A stretch of 64,000 nucleotides of DNA, from the NCBI RefSeq assembly GCF_051859125.1, contig NZ_JBHYGG010000247.1, positions 1 through 64,000 of the forward strand. Direction: 5' to 3'. Both the position numbers and the translations under genes were made by a program. This DNA comes from Gemmata sp051859125. Its GTDB lineage: Bacteria; Planctomycetota; Planctomycetia; Gemmatales; Gemmataceae. Each line of letters begins with the position of its first letter. Positions within the stretch are counted from its first letter, which is position 1. The notes beneath the pieces were generated by a model. That model was not told the origin of the DNA. It did no database searches and saw only the letters and a list, made by a program, of their open reading frames with translations. This document shows, in pieces, positions 57,509 to 64,000 of the stretch.

Positions 57509-58537
57509 TCAGGCCCTCTGGAGGTTGGTGCGGACGAGCCCGGCGAGGCGGAGCAGCTCGGCCGTGGTGAGCTTGTCCACCGCGGGCGGCCTGCCGGCCG
57601 GCCAGCCCATCTCGGCGGCGTGGTAGTGGGTCAGTGACTCGGCCGACTGATCCGCGTCGTCGCACGCCTGCTGGAACCGCTCGAGCGCCGCGGCCCGGTC
57701 GGCAACCGGGTCGGCCTTGGCCCCCGCGGCCGGCCGCCGGACGGTCTGTTCGAACTCCTTCACCACGTCCACGGCGAACGCCAGGGCCGGCCCGGTCCAG
57801 TCGGTCATGTTCGCGGTGTACCCGGCCCGCACCCCGGCCTCGACGACATGGGCCAGGAGCGCCCCGCGGCCGCACAGTTTTTGGGCCGCGAGTTTGGCGT
57901 CGTACTCCTGCAACCGGCGGTGCAGCTCCTGGCCGGTGGCGGGGAGGGCGGCCGTCGGCGGCTTCGGCTGTTCCGGCGGCTTCGGACCGGCCGGCTTCTG
58001 GGTCGGAGCCGCGGCGGCCGGCTTCGCGGGCTGCTGCTGCGGGGCGGTTCCCTTGGCGGCGGGCCGCTGCTTCGCGGGGAGCGCGAAGGCCGGGAGCTGC
58101 GGGACCTGGGTGAGCTGCTTCTTGGCCGGGTCGTAATCGACCCACTGAGACGGGATCCGGTACAGGTACCGGCCGACCCCGAACTTGACCGCGGCCCGCT
58201 TGAGCGCGTCCGACACCGCGGCCTTCACCCGGTCGCCGGAGTCGGGCTGCTCACTGGGCGAGCCCACGTCGGTCTTGGCGACCCACTTCCCGCCGAGCCG
58301 CAGCCGGAGCCGGCACACCACCGACCCGTCCGGGAGGAACTCGTAGCCGTCCTGCCAGTTCTCGACGCCGAGGACCGCGTCCAGCCGCTCCTGGACGAGC
58401 CGCGCGTCGATGTACGCCATCGCCAGGGCGCGGTTGCTCTTCACCATCTGGGGCTTGAACCGGACCTCCTTCGGGTCGAACGGGTCCGCCAGGGAGGCCT
58501 GGATCGCCTGGAGCTCGGGGGTCTGGGTCGCGTTCAC
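57509..58537 (-). CDS. Rad52-like single-strand annealing protein
   Basis: 342 residues. The N-terminal 150 carry the Rad52/Rad22 fold: MAYIDARLVQERLDAVLGVE then NWQDGYEFLPDGSVVCRLRL, and SGDRVKAAVSDALKRAAVKF then GVGRYLYRIPSQW. A Pro/Ala/Gln linker and a helical C-terminal domain follow. It promotes annealing of complementary strands in phage recombination. A late-type motif lies 64 bp upstream. Confidence 0.85.
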   Translation of the reverse strand: MNATQTPELQAIQASLADPFDPKEVRFKPQMVKSNRALAMAYIDARLVQERLDAVLGVENWQDGYEFLPDGSVVCRLRLRLGGKWVAKTDVGSPSEQPDSGDRVKAAVSDALKRAAVKFGVGRYLYRIPSQWVDYDPAKKQLTQVPQLPAFALPAKQRPAAKGTAPQQQPAKPAAAAPTQKPAGPKPPEQPKPPTAALPATGQELHRRLQEYDAKLAAQKLCGRGALLAHVVEAGVRAGYTANMTDWTGPALAFAVDVVKEFEQTVRRPAAGAKADPVADRAAALERFQQACDDADQSAESLTHYHAAEMGWPAGRPPAVDKLTTAELLRLAGLVRTNLQRA

Positions 58538-58600
58538 GTCGGCCTCGCGTTGGTGGTCTGTGGAACGGGCGGGCCGCCCCGCCGGTTGGGCTACGAGCCC

Positions 58601-58609
58601 GGTTGCCTG
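58601..58609 (-). promoter_or_regulatory. CAGGCAACC motif upstream of the annealing-protein gene
   Basis: Same sense as the 58537 gene, 64 bp away, directly beside the stop of the cysteine-rich gene. The only member of the motif set inside the early operon. Confidence 0.45.
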
Positions 58610-59551
58610 TCACGCCGCCATCGGCAGCGGCGTCCGCGTCGTGCGCTCCAGGGCGCGGCGGGCCTTGTTCGAGCCCCACCCGTGGAGGGCGAACCCGATG
58701 ACGAGCCCGGCCGTGCGGAGCCGCCCGTCGTCGAAGCACAGCCGGCAGTCGGTGCAGGCCCGGCCCCGCGTCTGCTGCGGGCACGGGAGCAGCCGCACGC
58801 CGCCGGCCGCGTGCGCCGCTTCGGCCCCGAACTCCGGCACCACCAGGGCGGCCGCGTACCCCCGGCCCCGGGCGGCCGCGACGTCGGCGGCCGTCTCGCA
58901 GCTGGCCAGGACCGACACCACGCCCCACGCGGCCCGGGGCACGGTCCGGTAGGCGTGCGTGTACGCCCACACCTTCACGTCGCAGCCGGCGCCCCGGCCC
59001 CGCTCGACGTACCGCCCGCACGCGGCGGCGATGGCCCGCGTCCCGGCCACGGTCACCGAGTCGCCCGCGACGTGGAGCCGCAGGTCGCGGGTGCCGGGCA
59101 GGCCGTCGATTAGGGCGGCCTCGCGCCGGGCCAGCTCCACCGGCCCGGCCCCGGCCGAGCCCGCGGTGATCCGGTCCCACGTCGCCCGCGTGTTGTCGTG
59201 CTCCGCGTAGCACCCCTCCGCCCGGAACGGGCACGAGGCCGGGCACGACTGGCGGGCAACGTAGGTCGCCGCGGCCCGGCCGAGCTTCGCGTTCAACGAG
59301 TGGGCCTTCGCGATCACGCCCGGGTGCGGGGCGACCGCCGACCGCCAGGCCCGGAACGCCGCCAGGGTCGCCCCCGAGACCCGCCAGGGCCGCTCGGACG
59401 CGAGCGGGAACCGGCCCCGCATCGGGGACCGCGGCCCGGTCGCCGAGCGCCGGGCCCACCGCCGCGGCTGGGCGGTGGCAACCCCGAACAGGCGGGCCAC
59501 CTCGGCGGCCTTGTACAGGCGGTCCGGGTCGATCTCGGGCGCGGCGTCCAT
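58610..59551 (-). CDS. Cysteine-rich GP88-like protein with N-terminal HTH
   Basis: 313 residues from ATG 59551 (AAGGGGA upstream; the TTG further up is rejected). Residues 9-40 resemble a MerR-like helix-turn-helix (LYKAAEVARLFGVATAQPRR). Two Cys groups, ARQSCPASCPFRAEGCYAEH and LLPCPQQTRGRACTDCRLCF, frame a central LRLHVAGDSVTVAGTRAIAA. The layout recalls GP88/DUF7227 proteins of phages and mobile elements, which may hold a metal cluster. Activity unknown. Confidence 0.6.
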   Translation of the reverse strand: MDAAPEIDPDRLYKAAEVARLFGVATAQPRRWARRSATGPRSPMRGRFPLASERPWRVSGATLAAFRAWRSAVAPHPGVIAKAHSLNAKLGRAAATYVARQSCPASCPFRAEGCYAEHDNTRATWDRITAGSAGAGPVELARREAALIDGLPGTRDLRLHVAGDSVTVAGTRAIAAACGRYVERGRGAGCDVKVWAYTHAYRTVPRAAWGVVSVLASCETAADVAAARGRGYAAALVVPEFGAEAAHAAGGVRLLPCPQQTRGRACTDCRLCFDDGRLRTAGLVIGFALHGWGSNKARRALERTTRTPLPMAA

Positions 59552-59625
59552 GCGGTCCCCTTGTTGGTTCAATAAGCCGGCTTACCGCACCCCCCGTCGA
59601 GAGGATTGGACCACCGCCGGCGGGG

Positions 59626-59727
59626 CTCCGTCTTGGGCGGACGGAGACGCTGGACACTCGAGGCTGTCCTGCACCTTCCTCCCGGCCCGCCGTCCTTGGC
59701 GGGCCGGCCCTGCCGTCCTTGGCAGGG
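59626..59727 (-). repeat. Row of three hairpins, two with the same loop
   Basis: CTCCGTC/GACGGAG (59626-59646), CCGGCCCGCC/GGCGGGCCGG (59682-59707) and CCCTGCC/GGCAGGG (59708-59727). The last two share the loop GTCCTT. They fill the gap between the 59750 gene stop and the cysteine-rich gene. No T-run follows, so processing or a regulatory RNA structure is likelier than termination. Confidence 0.62.
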
Positions 59728-59749
59728 GTGGTTCGTGGCCCGGGGGCGC

Positions 59750-59956
59750 TCAGCCGAGGAGGGCCGAGTCGGCGCACCAGGCGTAATCGATCAACCGCGA
59801 CGGGGAGGGCGGGTTGACCACCCGGATGAGCACCCAGCCCGGCTCCTCCTCGTCCAGTAGCTTCACGAGCTTGTCCGCCGCTTCGCGGAGTGTCCTTTGC
59901 CGCGGGATCAGGTCGACCCCCCACTCGTCCTGCACGATCACTTCTTTGCGGTCCAC
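59750..59956 (-). CDS. Small hypothetical phage protein
   Basis: 68 residues from GTG 59956 (AAGGAGTGACC directly upstream decides this start). EVIVQDEWGVDLIPRQRTLR, then a charged helix and PGWVLIRVVNPPSPSRL. Function unknown. Confidence 0.55.
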   Translation of the reverse strand: MDRKEVIVQDEWGVDLIPRQRTLREAADKLVKLLDEEEPGWVLIRVVNPPSPSRLIDYAWCADSALLG

Positions 59957-59958
59957 GG

Positions 59959-60243
59959 TCACTCCTTGGGTCCGATCCGCCCGGCGATGTCGGGCATGTT
60001 CTTGTCTCGCCAGTCGTCGTCGGGGGCCGGTCCCGGGTTGCGGCCGCGCCGGGCCGCCTCGAGTTGCCGCTCCAGGTCGCGGATCCGGTCGTTGGCGGCG
60101 AGGATCGCCTCGACGCCCGACGCCCACACCCGCTGTGCGGCCCTGCGGCACTCGTCCAGTCGCTCGCGGCACGCCGCGTGTCGTGACCACCCGACCAGGG
60201 CCGCGACCGCGAACCCGATGAGTCCGGTTGCGAGGTGGCTCAC
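59959..60243 (-). CDS. Membrane-anchored coiled-coil protein A
   Basis: 94 residues from GTG. N-terminal membrane segment (HLATGLIGFAVAALVGW) followed by a long charged helix (RERLDECRRAAQRVWASGVE; NDRIRDLERQLEAARRG). Similar plan to the next gene upstream. Resembles Rz-type or exclusion proteins in architecture only. Confidence 0.58.
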   Translation of the reverse strand: MSHLATGLIGFAVAALVGWSRHAACRERLDECRRAAQRVWASGVEAILAANDRIRDLERQLEAARRGRNPGPAPDDDWRDKNMPDIAGRIGPKE

Positions 60244-60692
60244 GGTCCCTCCGGGGCGACGGGGAAGGGGACGGCCGGCACCGGGATCAAGTCGCCGGGG
60301 CCGACCTCGGCGAACGGCCCGGCGGGCTTGTGCAGCTCGTGCCACAGGTCGGCGTTCGCCAGCGCGAGCCGCGCCGACAGCACCCACAGGTCCGCGAGGT
60401 CGGCCGTGACGCGGAGCGAGTGCGACTCCGCGGCGTCCGCCCGGGCGGCGGCGGTGTCGGCCCGGATCTTCAGCCGGAGCACCTGGTCGCCCAGGTCCCG
60501 CTCCCGGGCCGCCGCCTCCGGGTCGGGGGCGAACGGGTCGTCGACCGCGAGCATCGTCACGCACGTCCCGGCCGACCCGAGGAACAGGCCCGCGACGAGC
60601 GCCATGAACTGCCACCGGTCGTCGAGCCGCCGCCGCGCCACCGCGGCCCGGCCCTCCGCGACCCGCACCGCCTCGTTTGCCACCCGCGTCAT
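60240..60692 (-). CDS. Membrane-anchored coiled-coil protein B
   Basis: 150 residues from ATG 60692. Basic start, membrane segment FMALVAGLFLGSAGTCVTML, coiled coil (RERDLGDQVLRLKIRADTAA), proline-rich end. Its GTGA-type overlap with protein A suggests the two act together. Confidence 0.58.
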   Translation of the reverse strand: MTRVANEAVRVAEGRAAVARRRLDDRWQFMALVAGLFLGSAGTCVTMLAVDDPFAPDPEAAARERDLGDQVLRLKIRADTAAARADAAESHSLRVTADLADLWVLSARLALANADLWHELHKPAGPFAEVGPGDLIPVPAVPFPVAPEGP

Positions 60693-60736
60693 CCCTGACC
60701 CTCCGTGGTTGGGCCGCCCGTCGTGGGCGGCCCGGT

Positions 60737-61126
60737 TCATTTGGCCCGGCCCGCCAGCACCAACTCGACCTCGGCGAGGAGCTCGCGCCGCATTTCGGCC
60801 CGCGGCGTGTCGTCGAACCAGTTGAGGAACCACCGGCACGCGGCGGGCTCGCCGAGCCGCTGGTCCGCGTCGAAGCATAGGGCCGCGAACACGTGCTCGA
60901 CGTGACCCGTCGTCGTGGGTCCGCCGCCCACGAAGGCGCACAGCCCGAGGACGCACGCCGCCTTGGCCTCGGTGGTCGGCGGCACGGACAGCGGGACCGG
61001 GCTCGCTGTTTGCCCCTGGATGAGCCGCGGGTCGTCGTCCCGGAGCGCGTCGCGGATCGCGACCAGGCGGTCCGTAGAGATGACCGGAGCGAACCCGTCG
61101 CGCCACACCAGTCGCCAGCTTTCCAT
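60737..61126 (-). CDS. Hypothetical phage protein
   Basis: 129 residues from ATG 61126 (MESWRLVWRDGFAPVISTDR). Helical, with CVLGLCAFVGGG and EPAACRWFLNWFDDTPRAE. No family recognised. Confidence 0.55.
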   Translation of the reverse strand: MESWRLVWRDGFAPVISTDRLVAIRDALRDDDPRLIQGQTASPVPLSVPPTTEAKAACVLGLCAFVGGGPTTTGHVEHVFAALCFDADQRLGEPAACRWFLNWFDDTPRAEMRRELLAEVELVLAGRAK

Positions 61127-61241
61127 GACCTTCTCCCAGTTCAGTAACGGCGTGCGGAATCGCACCGCGGCCCGTAACGTCGAACACCCCGGACCCGCTC
61201 CGCCGGCGCGACCACGAGTCGCCCCGGCCCGCCGTCGTGTC

Positions 61242-61577
61242 TCACACGCACGCCTCGCGGCGCGCCCGCGCCCACCGGAACAGCGGGTCCAGGTCGCGCC
61301 GGATCGCTTTGGCCATGTCCCGCGGCTTGACGGCCCCGGCGCGGCACCAGTCCTTCTCGACCCGGTTCCGCCAGTGGTGGGCGATCTGGTGCCAGGAACC
61401 CCGCGTGTGGTCGCAGAACAGCGGCCGGCCCACGTACTCGCCGTCCGCCCCGTACGTGGCACTCGTGAACTCGCCGAGCCGGTTCAGCACCGCGGCCGCG
61501 TCCCTGCCGGCGGACGCCGCGTCGCGGAGCACCCGGTCGAGGTTCGTCACCCGGCGGATCAGCAGTTCCGTGTCCAT
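61242..61577 (-). CDS. Hypothetical phage protein
   Basis: 111 residues: LIRRVTNLDRVLRDAASAGR, PLFCDHTRGSWHQIAHHWRN then RVEKDW, and a basic helix at the end. The His/Trp-rich centre could be catalytic or structural; no family recognised. Confidence 0.55.
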   Translation of the reverse strand: MDTELLIRRVTNLDRVLRDAASAGRDAAAVLNRLGEFTSATYGADGEYVGRPLFCDHTRGSWHQIAHHWRNRVEKDWCRAGAVKPRDMAKAIRRDLDPLFRWARARREACV

Positions 61578-61661
61578 CGCCGCCTCCTCAGGTTCGTGTG
61601 GCGTGTTCCGGCGTTCACCTGTTGAAGTCTGTCACACGGACCCGCGTCGCGCAAACTCGGT

Positions 61662-62183
61662 TCATCTCTTGGGCGGTCCAAACCAGCCGGCCGCGACCAG
61701 GGGGCCGACGGCGTCGAGGTGCTTGCACCCCGCACTCGGGTGCGTGTCCCGGCCCTCGTTCCAGGCCCGCTCGTTGGCCCGCTCGGTCGACAGGAACGAC
61801 GTCCCGCCGCACGAGCAGTCGCTCCCGTCCCGGCCCCCGCACCGCAGCGTGTGCGGCTCGGTCTCCCCGTCCTTCAGGGCGGCAAAGGCGAACCCGAACC
61901 CGGCGTCCGCGGGGAAGGGGAGGAGCGCGTACCGCTCGACCGTCCGGCCCTGCGTGATCGTCAGCCGGCACCGGCCGGGCTCGTACACCGCCCGGCGGGC
62001 CCCGGGGCGGGGGAACTTGTGCGAGGTCACCATCTGCACCCGTGCCGCCACCAGGCCGCCGCCGTCGCACGCGAGGCACCCGACCGCGTCGCCGTCCTCG
62101 AACGGCTCGACCCCCGACCCGTGGCACCACGGGCACGCCACCGGCGGCGTTGCGGTCCCGGGTTCCGGGGCGGCGTCCGTCAC
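61662..62183 (-). CDS. Phage protein with DnaJ-type zinc pairs
   Basis: 173 residues from GTG. VACPWCHGSGVEPFEDGDAV and GCLACDGGG make two CxxC(x)GxG pairs of the DnaJ zinc type; a later Cys group (LRCGGRDGSDCSCGGTSF) may bind a second metal. It overlaps the upstream gene. Function unknown. Confidence 0.58.
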   Translation of the reverse strand: MTDAAPEPGTATPPVACPWCHGSGVEPFEDGDAVGCLACDGGGLVAARVQMVTSHKFPRPGARRAVYEPGRCRLTITQGRTVERYALLPFPADAGFGFAFAALKDGETEPHTLRCGGRDGSDCSCGGTSFLSTERANERAWNEGRDTHPSAGCKHLDAVGPLVAAGWFGPPKR

Positions 62184-62446
62184 GACTTCCTCCCGACGGA
62201 CGCCCGGTAATTGATCACCGCCGCCTTGGCCCGGCCCGACACGCCGCCGCCGGCCTCGACCGCGACGGCCAGCTCGTCCTCGAACACGTTCCGGTGACAC
62301 GTCGTGCCCCGGTCGGTCGGGTCCCGGGGGTCGGTGAACACCGGCCCCCAGTGCCGCCAGAACGTCACCCGGCAGATGCCCATGGCGCGGCAGGCGTCCC
62401 GCTGGCGGATCAGCGACGTCTTCAGCCTCGGTGCGGTGCGGGCCAC
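62180..62446 (-). CDS. Small helix-turn-helix-like phage protein
   Basis: 88 residues from GTG 62446. LKTSLIRQRDACRAMGICRV, then TFWRHWGPVF resembles an excisionase/MerR-like DNA-binding helix pair. C-terminus VSGRAKAAVINYRASVGRKS. May be a transcription or recombination factor; not proven. Confidence 0.5.
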   Translation of the reverse strand: MARTAPRLKTSLIRQRDACRAMGICRVTFWRHWGPVFTDPRDPTDRGTTCHRNVFEDELAVAVEAGGGVSGRAKAAVINYRASVGRKS

Positions 62447-62448
62447 GC

Positions 62449-62718
62449 TCAGCCCTCCCCGCCGGGGGCCGCGGCCGGGACCAGGGCCCCCGGGACGCCG
62501 TCCAGTTCCGCGAGGCCGGCAGCCTCCCTTTGCGGGGCGACCGGGGCCGCTGCCCGGAGGGTGCGGACGCCCTCGAGCAGCGCCTCCAGGTCCGCCTCGG
62601 TGAGCGCCACCTCGATGCGGGGCGGGAGGCCGCCGCACTCGTCGAGCACGAGCGTCGCTCCGGACGCCGCGTACCGCACGTCGGCCCGCAGCCGCTTCAA
62701 GTCGCCGGTGATTGTCAT
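62449..62718 (-). CDS. Small hypothetical phage protein
   Basis: 89 residues: MTITGDLKRLRADVRYAASG, IEVALTEADLEALLEGVRTL, then a Pro/Ala tail. Soluble. Its stop is three bases before the start of the next gene. Function unknown. Confidence 0.55.
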   Translation of the reverse strand: MTITGDLKRLRADVRYAASGATLVLDECGGLPPRIEVALTEADLEALLEGVRTLRAAAPVAPQREAAGLAELDGVPGALVPAAAPGGEG

Positions 62719-62799
62719 CTGGGGCTCCTGCGCGCGTACCGTCCCAGGCGCACGGCCGACGGGGCGGTGCGGGTGGGTAACGGTCCTGTTGTGGTGTGG

Positions 62800-63945
62800 T
62801 CAGGCAGCGAGCCGCGGCTTGGCCTTCTTGCCGTCCCGCGCGTGCTTTTCGCGGAGCAGTTGTTCGTACCGGCCGATGATTGCCGACGGCTCGCAGAACG
62901 TCCGCTCAAGACCGACCGCGTCGGCGACCGCCACGCGGACCTCGGCGATGAGTTCCGCTTCGGGCGGCGTCGGCACCCCCGTCGGCCAGTTCTTCGTGTA
63001 GAGCAGGTGCTTCGGAATGCGTGCCTCGGCCCCCTCGCGAACCTTGGCCCGTTCCTTCGCCGCGGCCAGCCGGCCCCGGGTCTCGTCCGACAGGTGCACT
63101 GCGAGTGTGTCCCCGAGCCACCGGGAACCCTGAAAGGCGAACGTCGAGCGAGTCTCCAGGTCGGCCATCCGCCGGGCGAGTGCGAGGTTTCGTTCGTCCC
63201 TGGCGCCCGCCTTGTGGTCGGCGACGGTCGCCAGGATGCACCAGACGCACGACACCCGGGACGCCCCGAACCTCGTGTACGCTTCGTGGAGCGGGAAGTT
63301 TTGCTCCGCGGCGTAGGCGAACACGTCCGGAGTGGACCAGTCGATGATCGGGTGCCAGTCCGTGCCCGCCGTCCCGTGGGTGACGCTGGTGAGCTTCGGC
63401 TGGGCTTTCGCTACCGGGGCCTTCGCCCGCTCGGTGGACTCGGCCCGGCGGATGCCGGTCACGTTCAAGATGTGGCACCCGGAGTACCGCTTGCAAAGGG
63501 CCCGTGTGATCTGATCCACCTTCAACTCGGCCGTGCAGAACCGCATGGCCGGGGTCGACCAGGGCAGGATCAACTTCACGCAGGAGAGCGCCTCCCACCG
63601 GGCAACGTTGTCCCGCCACCGCTGCTCCCACCTGTCCATCATGTCCCCCTGCCTGCGCCGCACGACGAGCAGTTCCAGCCCGAGGCGGTCCGCGAGCCGC
63701 CGGCACGTCGGGAGCGAATCGGCCCACTCCGTGGCTCCGAGGTCCGCGTGGACGAGGGTCCGCGGTCCGGCGTGGCCGATTCGGTCCAGGTGGGCGACGG
63801 TGGCCAGGGCGACAGCGGACGAGTCCTTGCCGCCGCTCACGCCGATCGCCACCGGCGAGCCGACTGCCAGGAGCCGGTCGACCTCGGGCGCCGTTGCGAT
63901 CCCCCTCGGGGTCTCGGTTTCGGCGATCGTGGGGAGGGGCTTCAC
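62800..63945 (-). CDS. PAPS reductase-like adenine-nucleotide alpha-hydrolase
   Basis: 381 residues from GTG. The PP-loop SGGKDSS (37-43) and strands TLVHADLGATEW and LELLVVRRRQGDMMDRWEQR define the PAPS reductase/DndC-type fold that activates by adenylation. VTGIRRAESTERA and CVWCILATVADHK (Cys pair) are further family features, possibly an Fe-S or redox site. Phage members are linked to sulfur chemistry or DNA modification; the rest of a Dnd set is not present in this window. Confidence 0.83.
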   Translation of the reverse strand: MKPLPTIAETETPRGIATAPEVDRLLAVGSPVAIGVSGGKDSSAVALATVAHLDRIGHAGPRTLVHADLGATEWADSLPTCRRLADRLGLELLVVRRRQGDMMDRWEQRWRDNVARWEALSCVKLILPWSTPAMRFCTAELKVDQITRALCKRYSGCHILNVTGIRRAESTERAKAPVAKAQPKLTSVTHGTAGTDWHPIIDWSTPDVFAYAAEQNFPLHEAYTRFGASRVSCVWCILATVADHKAGARDERNLALARRMADLETRSTFAFQGSRWLGDTLAVHLSDETRGRLAAAKERAKVREGAEARIPKHLLYTKNWPTGVPTPPEAELIAEVRVAVADAVGLERTFCEPSAIIGRYEQLLREKHARDGKKAKPRLAA

Positions 63946-64000
63946 GGGTCGTCTCGCTGGGCGGTTGCGTGTCGTGTGGAGGGACAGTACCTTCGCAATT

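Noticed and set aside
59682..59727. Possible CRISPR-like repeats
   Set aside because: Only two hairpins with different arms and no spacers of regular length; no cas genes nearby.

Overview
The window is high-GC DNA from a planctomycete of the Gemmata group. Most of it is a leftward-transcribed tailed-phage (siphovirus-like) prophage that runs off the right edge. The host call rests on three genes with the Gemmata-type TIGR02996 domain, a secreted protein with the planctomycete N-terminal motif LESLSDRVVPA, and the overall codon style. The phage call rests on terminase, portal, capsid, tail, replication and recombination genes in one syntenic run.

Region 1 (1-2428) lies outside the phage. It holds a broken tyrosine recombinase, then a visibly AT-richer two-gene unit: an HUH rolling-circle Rep with a probable origin hairpin, and a small winged-helix-like protein. 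Its right border is the 3' half of a tRNA-Leu gene (2428-2480, minus strand) with its own terminator. That geometry marks an att site whose element lies to the right.

Region 2 (2480-5860) carries small phage-type leftward genes and a divergent XRE repressor. Each leftward promoter has two 12-bp operator copies exactly 22 bp apart. The repressor promoter overlaps a further copy and would give a leaderless mRNA. Region 3 (5861-10718) looks like host or cargo DNA: a receiver-domain protein, a double GNAT acetyltransferase, membrane proteins and a secreted Ca-repeat-like protein. An 80-bp repeat occurs within it (7303) and just beyond it (11110).

Region 4 (11246-41366, minus) is the late module. 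From its promoter end it reads: small and large terminase, a giant portal fusion, protease/scaffold, decoration protein, capsid, connectors, tail tube, tail chaperones, tape measure, a large collagen-repeat fibre, then secreted or membrane proteins including a papain-like protease. It is interrupted by cargo: a HipA-like kinase plus DUF3037 pair (20067-21712), a 722-bp inverted-repeat element (22212-22933), a DUF4062 gene (27696-28622) and small plus-strand genes. A 10-bp motif, CAGGCAACCC in the transcribed sense, stands upstream of most transcription restarts.

Region 5 (41430-63945, mostly minus) is the early and replication module. It contains a tRNA-Met(CAT), TIGR02996 paralogues, DUF4031, two different beta-clamp-like proteins, RusA-like, ASCH, ArsR-type, SLOG-type and RdgC-like proteins, DnaB helicase, a replisome organizer, the remnant of a deleted helicase-methylase, a DEDD exonuclease, a Rad52-like annealing protein, a cysteine-rich GP88-like protein, many small proteins and a PAPS-reductase-like enzyme. 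Genes overlap by ATGA or GTGA almost throughout, indicating coupled translation. The phage integrase and the intact tRNA-Leu are expected beyond the right edge.
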